Shown here: one piece after another, positions 51,487 to 63,931 of the stretch
How positions within the stretch are numbered: the first letter of the stretch is position 1
Layout of the letters: each line of letters starts with the position of its first letter
Source of the DNA: Neckera pumila
Lineage: Eukaryota; Streptophyta; Bryopsida; Hypnales; Neckeraceae
NCBI GenBank assembly: GCA_963969595.1
Contig: OZ018408.1
Span: 10,971,823-11,035,822, forward strand
Direction of reading: 5' to 3'
Length of the DNA stretch: 64,000 nt
Position numbers and translations under genes: made by a program
Notes under the pieces: generated by a model
Database searches by the model: none
What the model was told of the DNA's origin: nothing
What the model saw: the letters and a program-made list of their open reading frames with translations, nothing else

Positions 51487-52360
51487 GTTTTCAATTGAAA
51501 AGACAACTCTATATATACAAATGGGGTGGTAGAAGGTAGAACAACCCATGTGGGATAAATAAATTTGAATTTGTAGTTTCTCAAGCATTCATAGTTAAGT
51601 CAAAAACAAAAATTGTGTTAAAAGTAAAATTTTAGACCTCATTTAGGCATACTAAAATAACTTTGTCAAAACACTTTGAACTAAAAAAAGTTTTTAAATG
51701 AACATAAGTTTCACCTCCAAAAATCCGTTTGGTATTTTGAATCTCCAATCAAAAGTTATGGACAAATCTAGAGAGAGAATTTTTGACAATGTTAAAGAAA
51801 ATGTCCATTCCCACCCCCTCTCAAATTTGTCCATAACTTTTGATTGGAGATTCAAAATGCCAAACGGATTTTTAGAGGCAAAACTTGTCTTCATTCACCA
51901 ATTTTTTTTGGTTCAAAGTTTTTTGAGAAAAGTTATTTTATTATGCCTAAATGAAGTCTGAAATTTTACTTTTAACACAATTTTTTGTTTTTGACTTAAC
52001 TACGAGTGCTTGAGAAACTACAAATTTATTTATCCCACATGGGTTGTTCTACCTCCTACCACCCCATGTGTATATATAGAGTTGTCTTTTCAATTGAAAA
52101 CAAAAAATATGTTATTGATCCAAATGGTTGTAATGCATTATTCACTGGATTCTTTGCCAACATCTTTTTCTACAAATTTTTGTTGATTAGTATGTGGTTT
52201 TAAAATTAACAAAGAAAATGAAACAAAACATGGTGTACTACCACTATCCTGGTACCTAAGCTTACATTAATTTTTTGAGAATGAATTTTGTGGATGAGAA
52301 CTCCAGGAAGAGAAAGGCAGCCTCTTTGAAGGCTACTGAATGTTATGTTGGAACTCTCAT
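51487..52360. mobile_element. Palindromic (foldback) element with flank, copy 2, inverted relative to copy 1
   Basis: 51487-52101 is one palindrome: its ends GTTTTCAATTGAAAAGAC and GTCTTTTCAATTGAAAAC are perfect complements, and CCAATCAAAAGTTATGGAC recurs as its complement either side of a centre near 51797. The right flank to about 52360 (CTATCCTGGTACC, GGATGAGAACTCCAGGAAG, TTTGAAGGCTACTGAAT) is the reverse complement of 43725-43990. Confidence 0.75.
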
Positions 52361-52888
52361 GTCTACCTCTACAAGAAGAAGAAATCCTGAGTTCTGCTTT
52401 CTATGGTGAAGCAACACCCAAGGAACCCAAGATTCTAAAACTACACAAAGGAGTATGAGACTGAGGCAGAAACTGCCCTTCTAAGGTGGGTTACCTCCAA
52501 AACTGCCACTTTTTGCTACTGTGCCTATTCACTATTACTAGATTGGTTAAATTTTTGAATTTTCTTATTGGCAAGGGAAATGAGGTTCCAATGCACCAAA
52601 AAATGTGACATTTGGACACCATATGCAAAAGTTATGAAGGAACAAAGTTTGGTTCCAAAACAAGTTTCTTCTACATAAGTACATAATTGATTTTGGAGAT
52701 GTACAGAGGATGGCAGTTTAGGGTCAATGGTGCATTTTGGAGGAGTCCCATCCTAAAAGCTAGCATAGAGAGAAATTAGGGTGGAAGCTTTGACATCACC
52801 AAAGTCGATTAATTCATATTTTTGGACATATAGAGAATAAAATACAATATCTCAAACATTCTAGTCATTTAGGATGTTATTTAACCCC
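52361..52888. other. AT-rich spacer, no gene seen
   Basis: No coding motif or repeat boundary identified. Confidence 0.45.
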
Positions 52889-53814
52889 TTAACCCCTAAA
52901 ATACCGAGGCCCTTTTTCTGCCAAAAAACACTCAAAACTGTCATTTCTATAGCAAAAAGTAAAAAAATTGAAAAGAGTTTTCTTTCACATCCAACCGTAG
53001 GATCTTACACCTAACTAGTATGAAAGTGTGTGGAAAAAATTTCAGAATTTTTGACCGCACAGATTGCAAGATATCTGCGTTTAAAGTGAAAAAAACAAGT
53101 TTTTCAGCACATTGCGGGACTAGATTTTTCGACTTTGAACATTTTTAACTTAAAAATTTTGCACTTCAGAGTTTCAAGCTTTAAATCTTTGTAGTGGAGA
53201 ATTGAATTGAGTGTCTAGGAAAAAAACAAAAAAACAATAAAAACTTAATTATCATTCTTTAGAAAATTGTTAAGTAGAAGTAGTTACAAGATAGAAGGAA
53301 AATCTAAACTATTCATATATTTTAGATGGAATTAAAATGCACTAATTCCAATGGTGAAATTATTCTAGCAAGTAATATAAACCATAAAAAAAAATTGAAA
53401 AATTTGAATAATTGCATTCAAAAATGCATCCTTGAAGTTATTTTTTTCAAAAAGATGCTCTAACTGTCCAAAAAACAAGAATGTCCATAACTTTCTCATA
53501 ACAAATCCAAATGAAATGAATCAAAGCTTTCCAAATAGACAAAAATATAATCCATGAGAAATAAAATATAAAAAAAAAAATCCAAATTTTTGTTCCTTTT
53601 TTTTTGCTGCCCACCGTCCCCTGTTTTGAGCTTATTTGGTCATAACTTTTTTTCCCGGGCATTGATTGTGAAAAAAAATTATATTCCCACAAAGCTTATC
53701 ATTTTCTCTATCTTCAAGAAAAGTTTCAAAAAATCACGACAAAAATTCAGCCCGTAGGTACCTGCCCAAAATCCCAAATGTCCGCCGAGCCGACAATGGT
53801 CCTTTAGAGGTTAA
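52889..53814. mobile_element. TTAA-flanked piggyBac-like element, copy C
   Basis: From TTAACCCCTAAAATACCGAGG to GGTCCTTTAGAGGTTAA. The interior matches copy B closely (TAGGATCTTACACCTAACTAG, GATTGCAAGATATCTGCG, GTTAAGTAGAAGTAG, TGTCCATAACTTTCTCAT). TTAACCCC is duplicated just outside the left end (52881). Confidence 0.72.
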
Positions 53815-56060
53815 GTGCATGAATCCTTTCTTGAATTATTGCATGTTTTTTTGCTTAAATTTTTATAAATATATATTATTTACCTCAATTTCATCAAGCT
53901 CATCATACAAAAAGTTTTTTTTAAAGTCTAGAATTGGTTTGGATGAATGAAAAGGTTTAATGTCTAAAAATCCTTGGAATATCTTTGTTTGTTGTCCATA
54001 TTTTGGATGTCGGAACATTGAGGGTTTAAATTTTTAGGTGCTGAATGACTCTAAAAGTCAAGAACATGTTTGTTAATGGCACAATGGCCCCCCGGAAATG
54101 AAAGTGTGAGAATTATAAAGTAGCCCAATGAGGTACCTTGGCCAGTAGTTTAAAATGCACCAAACTTTGACATTGGACAGTTTTTTTATGATATCATCCA
54201 TATTTTGTCCCCAGCAAAAAAAATGCTCAATTGTGATGTCAGATCACCTTGACAACAATGTCACTCCATTCTTCACACTAGCAATCACATTTTATGGTTT
54301 AAATTATAGGGGAGACTTGCAGAGAGCATGCATGTAGATTATACATTCTGTACTTTAGATAGTTGATAGTCTATATTTGTAGATTATAAAAAGATGGAAT
54401 TAGGTGGCCAACCAAAAAGGAAAATCATCATGTGAGTCGTGTTGTTACTAGTTTTTATCATGACGTACATTCTAGACCAAATGGGAGTAAGCATATTGTG
54501 GGTTAAATTATATTCATGGAATACATTTCTAAACTTGAAGGTACACCACTAACATAATTTAGCACACAATGTGCTTATCCATTATATGTGTACTAGTGCT
54601 ATTCATGTTGAAGAGTCATCATATATATCAATGGTAGAACTCCTCTTCTTTTGTAAATAATTAAAACCATTGTAAGTTCATTTTGTAACAAGCACTAATA
54701 AGACAAATCAATGTAGTGTTCTCTTTGAAACAAATAACTTTCTACTAACCCCTAAATGACCTTGGCCTTTTCTGAACTTCTTGAAAATTGCTCAATACTA
54801 AATAAAAAGCCCAAGTATTTATATGCTTTTATCAATTTCAAAAAAATATAACCATTCAATTTCAAATTAGATATGTTATAGATTATGTGCAAAATGAAAA
54901 TACAACAATATCATTTACGGATTGAAAGATTATAATAATTGATCATGAGGGGGTTAAAATTGTGAAAATAATTTGAAGTCTTTCAATCTCTTTTTTACAT
55001 GTTGAGTCTAAAATTGAGATCATGAAAAAAAATGAGGCTAAAGGGCATAACATGCATAATTGTAATTGACGTACAACTACTCAAAATCTATTCTACAATT
55101 ATTTAATGAATATCTAATGTGATTTTACCCCAAAGATCTGATGTAAATTTGAGGCTCATCTCTAAGAGCTTCTTATAGTAAAAAAAATCAAGATTTGCTA
55201 TAGAGCCCTCCTATAAAACCTAGCTATCAAAAAATTATAAACAACTTTTTCCAAGATCAGATTTTTGGTGCTCGAAATAGAGCCGCTTCACATTGTATTT
55301 GTTTAGACATACAAATAGGAAGTAGGAGCGGCAACTGCTCTTTCGACCTCTCCAGACTCAAAAAGTAGTCTTCTAGGAGAAGCGCCGTCTTACAAGTACC
55401 TTCTAGCCAAAAACCACTGAAAGCCAATTTTGTTGCCAACATTGGCAACTTTATCATCCATATACTTCCTTCTTGCCTCTCTAGTGTGAAATCCCACTAC
55501 TATAAACAACTAATCACAACAAAGAGATGTTCTTGTTGCCAATGTCCAGGGAGTACCGGCATTTAGTTACAAGTTAGCCGGTTGAAATCAGGAATTGCCT
55601 AATTGATTTCAAAATCTTCGGAAAAAAACTGACCATCTAAGAGGAAAATCAAAGAATATTCTCTATTTTTTATAGGCCTAGCCGAGAGAATGATTCAAAC
55701 AACCGTTTGGCCGAAGAAAATCTAGGATTTTAGCCGGTTGTGCTAAAAATCTCCCCGGACTGTGCTTGTTGCCCATCTTCCACCTGCTCATGTGAAATGA
55801 CCCATACACTTTCAAGGATATTATGCAAAAAAGAAGAAAGCACCTAAACTAATACTTTGGTTAAAATTTAATATGGTGCGTTCGGCATTTACTTTGGGGG
55901 TTATGTCAGGAGCAGCGTTCACATTCCATATAAAAGTAGCTTGTGTAGAACTTAACCTGTGTTGTTGGGGTTCACGTACCAGCATTCTGCCCAGCTCAGA
56001 GACTACTGTAAGTGCATGATCACGTACAGTCTCCCATCCAGTAATTAAAAGACTAAACAA
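53815..56060. other. AT-rich spacer with a short TTAA-family derivative
   Basis: 54745-54957 looks like a ~210-bp internally deleted relative of the TTAA family: it starts CTAACCCCTAAATGACC, contains TTACGGATTGAAAGAT and ends GAGGGGGTTAA. Nothing else recognised. Confidence 0.4.
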
Positions 56061-56139
56061 CCCCGCAGTAAATTAATTAACAAATGCGCAGAAAATTGAC
56101 GCCGCTGGCGGCACCAGTGCACCACCGTCCCCTGAAGAC

Positions 56140-57279
56140 CCCGGCCTCTCCACCTCCCTTTATAAACCCCCTCCCCCTCCTCACTTCCTCATCGCTGCAT
56201 TCTGCCTCTGTCTGTCTGTCTATCTTCTCTCTCGCCCAGTGGGCCGTTTCACCAGGTTTGCATTTCTGGACTTTCCAATCTTCCTGCAAGTGCTTGCAGA
56301 TCGACTTGGGTCCCAGCTAGAACTGATCGAACAATTGTCTTGGTGTGCATTCCATGGAAAAGGATCGCTTGTGCGGTATCCTAGCTTGCACTCAACGCTG
56401 ATAGCTGATGGTTAGCGGTGGCTTGCATTGAGCACAGCTACGACTCTCAGTCTTGATCTCAGCGTCAGAATTGTAGCTGCCTCATTTATATGCATGCTCT
56501 GCGATTGCATGATTGTGTGCTGATCATGGGTTGTTTCTTCTGTAGTGTGGTCGAGCGAGCTCTGATAGATAATTAATATATTTCACTGGTTTCGGTGAAT
56601 TGCAACTTACAGCTGCTTGTATTGATTATCGTGTTTGGTCAATTGGGTAGAGGATCGGAGATGTTGGAATATATCTGCATTGGTTTTTGTCTTAGCATTT
56701 TTGGTTCCTATCAAATCTTGCGAAAGTAGGATATTCTTCAACCTCGGCTTGTAGAGAATTCACAGGAGAGGTAGCAATGTCTAGTATCGTAGCAGAGTTG
56801 ATTAGAAGCTGGGCAAGGAGTTTTAAATGGAATCGTATACTGTATATCTCAACCAAGCAGTGCGCGTGCGCAGAGAGGTTTAAGTCGATGTTCATCTGTT
56901 GTAATTTAGTCGAAGTGACAAAATCTTTTGCTTCTCAGTACGGTCACTTGTGGACAGGCTGGTATAATGAAGTTCGTGGCAATGCGCCGCATGTCCCTCT
57001 TTGATCAATTTGGAGTAGTTTCCTGATATCTCTGATGGTAATGTAGTGAATGATGCTTTCGAAACATCTCTTTAATTAGATTCCCAATCCAGGGTTGAAG
57101 TGGCCCAATTCGATATTCCTCTGTTATAATTCAGTCAGTAAAATAATTTGTGCTTCAAAGTATCAGCTGGTATGTCGAAGCCACAATGCTAGCTCTGAAA
57201 GAAGATTGATTTACTCACAGTTTCTGATGGTAATGCAGTGATTATTTGCGCCAGCTGAAAGGTCGATCTCAACACATCC
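56140..57279 (+). promoter_or_regulatory. Core promoter, 5'UTR and likely 5'UTR intron of the His-rich protein gene
   Basis: A TATAAA box at 56161-56166 in a C-rich context (CCCTTTATAAACCCC) is followed by a long CT-rich (Y-patch-like) tract, a classic plant core promoter. The first in-frame start codon lies 1.1 kb further on. A plausible donor (CACCAG/GTTTGC at 56255/56256) and acceptor (TAATGCAG/TG at 57238/57239) would remove a 983-bp 5'UTR intron. The TATA box is visible; the intron is inferred. Confidence 0.55.
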
Positions 57280-57792
57280 ATGGCAATCATGAAAGGGCAC
57301 GCACTGGCCGCAGCAACAGTCGCCGCAGTGGCTGTTGGCGCTATCCTTCTGTCCTTCACTGCAACCGCAGCCGAAGGTCGAGAGCTGCAGGAGGAGCAGA
57401 AATGGGAGAAGTCCCCTCCCTACCATTACACGTCCCCTCCGCCCCCATACGGCGACCATGGCGAACACAGACATCCTCCTCACCACGGCGACCACGGCGA
57501 TTACAAGTCTCCTCCTCACCATGGCGACCACGGCGAGCACCACGACCACAAGAAGTCTCCTCCTCATCATGGCGACCATGGCGATTACAAGTCTCCTCCT
57601 CACCATGGCGACCATGGCGACCACGGCGATCACCACGACCACAAGGGGTCTCCTCCTCATCATGGCGACCACGGCGAGCACCACGACAACAAGAGGTCTC
57701 CTCCTCATCACGGCGATCATGGCGAATACAAGCCCCCGCACCACGACGAAGGTCACGGCAAGAAGAAGCCCTGCCCTCCCCCTCCCTACTGA
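57280..57792 (+). CDS. Secreted His/Pro/Gly-rich repeat protein
   Basis: 170 aa in one frame. Residues ~8-31 form a hydrophobic signal peptide (AAATVAAVAVGAILLSFTATA), with cleavage near AEG. The mature chain is built of variants of SPPHHGDHG(D/E)(Y/H), with acidic/amide inserts such as HHDHKK and HHDNKR, and ends KKKPCPPPPY with a single Cys. Such His-rich, Asp-rich repeats could bind divalent metals, and the SPP and PPPPY pieces recall hydroxyproline-rich cell-wall proteins; both are inferences. Repeat units are very similar at DNA level (CACCATGGCGACCACGGCGA), indicating recent expansion. Long open frames on the opposite strand here (57211-57756) are by-products of the repeat. No named family recognised. 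Confidence 0.72.
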   Translation: MAIMKGHALAAATVAAVAVGAILLSFTATAAEGRELQEEQKWEKSPPYHYTSPPPPYGDHGEHRHPPHHGDHGDYKSPPHHGDHGEHHDHKKSPPHHGDHGDYKSPPHHGDHGDHGDHHDHKGSPPHHGDHGEHHDNKRSPPHHGDHGEYKPPHHDEGHGKKKPCPPPPY

Positions 57793-60429
57793 TCATCTTC
57801 AATAGAACTCAAAGGCCTGCCAGCTCTCGATCTGGATGTGTCTGCTCGGACAAGCTGGTAGTGGAGTCTCCATTGTTGTGAGATATTGTGTACTCGCTTT
57901 GTGTAGAGGTATAATTTACTAGTAGCTGCAGTTTCTGTTATGTGTTTGATTGTATGGACCGGTACTGTACGTAGATCACTCTATGTTTGGTTTTTCAATA
58001 ATCTAGCAGCTGGCGTGTTGAGCTGGGTACCTGGAAATCAGTACAGCTCCGAAGAAATCCTCGGTGATTTGAGTGTAGGGACACACTTTGGATGTACCCG
58101 GATTTACAGTAAATAATAGTGCCTGCCAGCGCCGGTGTTTGGTGTTTTCTCCTGCTTCTTTCGCTCATATCCGTTGGATGTTCAATGTATGGTGTGATTG
58201 GAAGACTGTGCAAAGTGAACCATCACTCGGAATGGAGCTCCACGGATATGATCTGTTGTGCTTGCATGTTATTGGGATGCTAATTTTGGCACTTACGCTG
58301 TTGTGTACAGATCGAGGATGCTGTTTGCATCACCTGAAGCAAGTCAGTTAACTATGGTTTCTGATGATGTATTGACGCTGTGGAGTGATTACTTTTGGGG
58401 CAAAGAGTGCTCCAAATCTGTTGGGATCAATTGTTTTGCAACGGGTTTCAGGTTTTATGCAATTTCAATGTGGAAGCATGACGATCAATATGAGAGACAG
58501 AGGGCAACCCATTCCCTTTCAACGAGAAAAAAATACACATTCATATACATGAGTTGCTGTTGGTAACAGAGTTGGTACAGAGAAATGGCATGTGCGGTGT
58601 AGAGGCTCGCACTTCGTGTGAAGAATGTTTTCAGCAAACTGAATCGAATCAGAAGGTATACCAAAATTCATTCTAAAGGCCCTTGCGAACATCAGGTTCA
58701 GGTCCATAACAGTTTGGGTGTAATTTGAACTTACCTCTACAGTAGCTTATATATGGAGAGCTTAGGAGGCTCCCTGACAAGATGTCAACACGTGTCAGTG
58801 GCAATTCGCACATGATTTTTTGCACATTCGCACCTTCCGAAGTTTGATGCAACTTAAGTTAGCTTAGGTGAAAACTGGGAACAGTATACAGGCTGAATGA
58901 CTAGAGGTGGTATGCAGCATATAAAAGTTCTCACTAATTATGTGACGTCTGTGCCAGAATGTTCAAATGCATTACGGAGTACTACTCTTAGTACTGTAGC
59001 ACACAATACGCCGTTGCAGCAGTAGCTTGCACCTCTTGCTGCAGTTTACACTTCTAACACTTCTTTGCTTTTGTTGCGAAGCCAGCAACCTTCACAAGAT
59101 GCATTCCTTCCCTCTCAATATATAATATGGATTTTCCTCCAATTATGTAACATGGACAGTGCTAGTTTAAAATTGGCGCAGACGAGCTCATCAGTGCTCA
59201 CCACAAGGTCGATAGAATCGGCAAGAGCTGAACACAAAATCCTTCAAGTATCAGGAAAAAATTTGGCGGGAATGACAGTGCGCCAAGCAAACTTCATTGA
59301 CGTATTTTTAGAGTTCAAAGTCGAACTTCAGTTCACACTGGGATCTCCGAATCAAGCCAGTATAATTCTTGCATGTCCTTTGTCATGGTTGGGTGTAGCG
59401 TGGATGGATGAGGGACTAAACTTATAAGAAGAACATTGTCGTTTAAAATCAGCAAGTTAATCATAATCACTCCAGATTTCCTTGTTATTTTGTAAGCATA
59501 CGTTACACAACACCGCCTGCACACACAGACCCACTAATCGGTAATGAGTAGAAAATCTGAAAGTGGTCAGCAGCTAGCAAAGCACGTCCTTGCGCCTTCC
59601 TTAAAATCAGCATCCAGTAACGGCGGACGACGTCAAAGAAAAGGAGGAAGCCCAGCAGATACGGTAGTCACCAAGCATGAGAATTGGATGAATGGCAATA
59701 ACAGTGAGCCTCCGAACCAGTAACCAGTACAACTGAAAGGCTCTGAAAATCTCTAGAATTCCACCGATTTGAACTACAATGAAAATCAACTCCCGAGTAT
59801 TTCACCTGCCAGTACGCACAGTGAAGACAAAGCCAGCAGCAGACTGCCATTGAGTAACACGAGCATCCGTGCCAGAATACTCTTCACGAACTCCACAGAA
59901 TGTAATCCACACATTATGGCAGACATGAGCGTGTTCAACTGACAGCAGCAGTCCTAGACCTCTCAGTGTCATAACATGCAGTCACGGTTAAATCTTGAGA
60001 AAATCTCAAGAATGATATAAAGGCTTTTTCAGATATCGAGAGGTTCAATAACTGTCACGCCTTTCGGTACCCGAGCTCAATTCAGGTGTCGTTTTACTCA
60101 TGCTCCGGATCTATCAGCTGGTTACAGCCTCAGAAAATATAGAAAAAATAGTCTAGAGGCAACGCTTATCCAAAGGGCACATGCAGCAAGTACTGACGAA
60201 ACCCACCCAGCAAAAACATGTCTTGCACGTTCCACAGGGAGTAGATACCGTTATCAGAAGATTGGCCAGTTCACAAATGTTGAATTCCAGGGGAAACAAT
60301 TGAACTGGACGCGGGTCATAAAAACTGCAGGCCCTGCCAAAGGTAAGCTTTCCATTACAGATGTAGCCAATAAAGTACAAAAGTGATTGCAAGAAGGTTG
60401 CGGAAAAAAGAGGAACACAATCGTACTTA
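57793..60429. other. 3' flank and spacer between the His-rich gene and TADA1
   Basis: Mixed-composition DNA with several open frames (58088-58351 +, 59065-59427 +, 60153-60392 -). No domain or conserved motif was recognised. The part next to 60430 is probably the TADA1 3'UTR. Confidence 0.4.
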
Positions 60430-62151
60430 CTATTGGTCCCAGAAGACTCGAAGCGAGATCTTCTCCAACAGAAAAGCCCAATTTACTCCCAAATTCGAAC
60501 GGTTGAGATCCATGGCAACAAAGAAATCCAGCGGTGAAATCGTAGCCTGGGCTTGCTCATCCTCTTTCTCTCCCTCTAACCCACTTGCAACCCTCTCTCG
60601 TAGCGCGATACCGCCTTCTGCATGACCCGAAGCCCCACCGTTGTCCTTGCCTAAACTCTCTCTATGGCTGGAGCGTTTCATTTGACTATGCTCAACAGCA
60701 GTTTGGAGTACTCTTCGCAGGTATATGTCAAGGGCCGCTCTAATTACGTGCACACTATCTGTGCTGCAGCCTTGCAACCCGTTTTCTAAACATGCGCCCA
60801 TTTGAACACGCTGTCGTATATTCTCAACCGAAGGTAGATAATTCTCCATGCTTTCATCATCATCCGACGCATAGCCAAGCATAGAAAGCGTAACAGGACC
60901 TGGAGGCATGGGCGCAGCTGGCGCCATACGAGCTCCCCCTGCACTAGGTCTACAGAATGGTATCCCCAGTGGAACAGTAACGTCGGACGAAGCCAACCAA
61001 ATCGTCCTCCCATCATCATCCTCTTCGTCTTCGTGCTCTACATCTGCACCTGCTACTCCATCGCCTTCTACTTTATTACCATCCTGCACATGATCCTCCT
61101 CATAACGGGTCCTTTTGGCCGGATGTGAAGCACCGTGCCAGGGCTCCGGCTGCTCGGCACTCTGTTGTGACGATTGCAGCGGCCGCAACAAATCTGGAGC
61201 AACATGTCCGTTCTCCATGCCTCGGTCATCCTCGATCCCAGTGGAAGCATCTGCCCTATGGTTCCCCAAAGGACTCGGCCTCTCTTTCCTGTCGCGGATG
61301 ACCGAACGCCCCTTCCGAGGCGAAATTGTGAAGCCGGGGTCTCCATTCGATCGCCCGCCCTGTTGTTGTAATCCTGCTGACACCGTTGGGCCCTCGTCCG
61401 CCCCTGGCAAGCTCGTACACGGTTTCCGACGAACACCTACACCAATGCGGGGGGGAGGGGCATCATGAAGAGTTTGCAAAAGGGTAAACCCTAGGAGTGA
61501 AAACCATTAATCAAACAAAAAACAGAATCCTCTTTCGAAATCACGAGTGCCGATTCCCGACACAGCCCTACGGACCCCGCGATCAATAGGGACCCGAAGG
61601 CCATAACACGTGAAGAGATTCCGACAGAGTAAACCCTAAATTCATCCAACAGAAACAGAAGCCTCTGCGGAAATCGTCACAGAGCAGATCGAGTAAGGAG
61701 TGCCGATGATTATTCACCACATACAGAGCGAAATCTCCTCCCCCAAACCATGAATATCTCCACCAAGCCACGAGATTTTCAATTCCGAATACAACACAGA
61801 CCCCAGGAACGAATCCTGCACACGAGTGCGTGTGGGGGATTTGGGCAGAGTCCCTGACTGACCTGATTTCAAGGGTTTGGAGAGGTCGGAGAAGGAAGCC
61901 GGGGGCGGGGGAGTCTCCCCACAGATGACATTGTGGAGAATCGCGCGCACGAAGTCGTTGTGCAGGAGCAAATTCTCCTTGCCAATTGTGGACGGCACCA
62001 ATCGGTCGAGCTCCGCCTTGGACAGCTTGAGTTGAAAGAAACTGGACAGCAAGCTGGAGTATTGGCTCTCCTTAGTTGGGCCCAGGGTCTTCACCATGTG
62101 GGCCTTGAGATCCAGGAGGTCGATGCGCGACCCCCGCTGCACCTGCGCCAT
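60430..62151 (-). CDS. TADA1: TADA1 / SAGA-Tad1-like transcriptional coactivator subunit, 2 exons
   Basis: Exons 62151-61863 and 61490-60430 encode 449 aa. Tad1 (Hfi1/ADA1) is a histone-fold core subunit of the SAGA histone-acetyltransferase complex. The N-terminal block matches plant Tad1: SRIDLLDLKAHMVKTLG, a short helix pair, then GKENLLLHNDFVRAIL and a PPPP segment. Exon 2 has SPRKGR (153-158), an acidic run (~250-256), TVPLGIPFC, and DSVHVIRAALDIYLRRVL (341-358), the histone-fold helix. The C-terminal block is SPLDFFVAMDLN..LG.NW...LEKI. ATG 62151 (MAQVQRGSRIDL) matches the family start; the frame is open further upstream without another ATG. The central 200 residues are low-complexity. 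Confidence 0.88.
61630..61641 (-). promoter_or_regulatory. Telo-box (AAACCCTAA) in the TADA1 intron
   Basis: GTAAACCCTAAAT at about 61630-61641 within the only intron, with a second AAACCCTA at 61486-61493 across the acceptor site. Plant telo-box sequence; function inferred. Confidence 0.35.
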
Positions 62152-63931
62152 CCCTGCTGCTCGGGGATTGCTGCTCCTGCTCCTGTTGTGGCTGTTTGCG
62201 ACGATTCCCCGACTGCTCGCTGCAACGGATGCGCCCCAGTGCTTCGGCACAGGCAATACTAGCCACTACGGGTCACAAAGACCCTACAGTAGACTGCTCA
62301 GGCCAGGGCAGCCGTGCATTTGGGGGCTTGCATCGACGGTCAAAGTGATCGGGAGGCAGCGCTTGGGAACAATCCACCGGGAACCACGCCGGGGAGCGGA
62401 GAGCGCGGGAACTGTCCCACGCAGTCATTTTTAAGTTGGGAAATTTGAGCCAAAATCATACCCTGAATTTGCTCTCACTCCCTTAACACTAGAAAAAAAG
62501 GGTGAAATATTGGATAAAATTACCAAATCTCCCTCCAATAATAAATAGAGTTGCCAATGTTTGGATTAAAGTAATAAATAATAGATGATCTCATAAATGA
62601 AAGTATACATACGGATGCTTATACATAATTCTATCCATTTTATTTTATCTCCACATATCTTATGGTGTTTGTTGGTTTACCATTAAAAAAAAGGTTAGTC
62701 ATATGTTCCATTTGACATATTATGTAAAAATTTATAGGATTTGGACAATTCTCTTAAGTATTTTTGAGGTGGTCATGAATTCAGATCTGAGCATTAGTGA
62801 GGTACTTATGACTGTAGTCCCACCAATTATAGTGGATTAAATGGCCTCTGTTGTTCTACGGGGCATAGTCCACCCAACTATGCTGGGTCAAAATTTTCCC
62901 CAATAGCTAATTTGGGACCTCTGGTTGCAAACATGAATTTAGAATTTGCAATTTTATCATGGGTGGCATATAAAAAATTATAGTATTTTCTCCAACTATC
63001 ATGGGTGGCAAATACAAAATTCTAATATTTTCTCCAAGAATAAAACGCATAGCAATAAGGGATCAATCCTCCTTAGCTATTAATTGACTTTGATGTTCTA
63101 TGGAGCCTTGAGAATTTTTTTGGAGATGGAATATGTTGGTTCTTTATAGGGAGGCATCAAAGATGCTATTCACCATCTAGGTCTATGAGGTTTAGATAGT
63201 TGATCTATTTCCAATGGATGCTTTATTCATGCTTGTTTTCCTTTCCATAGTTAACTTTCTTCTTCTTCTATAAATATTTTGTTTGTATTTCTATCTTTAC
63301 AATTGATTTTGAAGTGTATATTAAAAAATATATTTTCATTCTAACCTTCATTTTTAGTCAAAATCCCAAATTATTCTAATTTGTATTCTAATTCATATAA
63401 TTTTATGCATATAATTATTATACATTGAAAAATCACAATAATTTGATTTTTCTACCAAAATTTCTTATGAAGTCAAAATCCATAATTTTTTTCTTAAACA
63501 TCAAACTTATCAAAAATTTATCAATAAATCTTATAAAGGCTAAATTTAGATTGGTAGTGATGATTTAAATGAAGGCCATCACTAATAGTGTAATAGATAT
63601 AAAATTAAAAAAATTACTTGAAATATTTTTGCACCATTCTTTTTGGTTACTTTTACCTCTTAAAACTTTTTAAATTAATTGGATTCTTAGAATTATGTTC
63701 ACCAATTTATTTTTACTTATTTGTTAAAAATTTATAATATTTATAATTCATTATGAAGCAATAGAATTTTTTCACATTGATTGAAACTCTAATATGAATT
63801 AAAAGGCTAACTTCAACTTAAGGATAGAGTTTGACTATATAACAATGAACTATTCCTCCAAGGATTAAGTAACTACCATGCTTAAAAAGTAAGCCAATGC
63901 TACAAAGAAAGAGTTTCTTCTAGTGTAGCTG
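62152..63931. other. TADA1 5' flank then AT-rich spacer
   Basis: The first ~290 bp are GC-rich and probably the TADA1 promoter. The rest is AT-rich; 62905-63060 shares a repeat with 9620-9745. A stray TTTCTTCTAGTGTA at about 63913 resembles the end of the CACTA-like MITE family. Confidence 0.4.

Noticed and set aside
51694..51961. Overlapping open frames on both strands with almost the same peptide
   Set aside because: A consequence of the palindrome, not a gene.
57211..57756. 181-codon open frame antisense to the His-rich protein (Val/Met/Arg-rich repeats)
   Set aside because: It is the mirror of the coding repeats; its composition is dictated by the sense codons and it has no independent motif or promoter.
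62486..63928. Possible 1.4-kb CACTA element from CACTAGAAAAAAAG to TTTCTTCTAGTG
   Set aside because: The end match is only about a dozen bases, no target duplication is seen, and the interior has no transposase.
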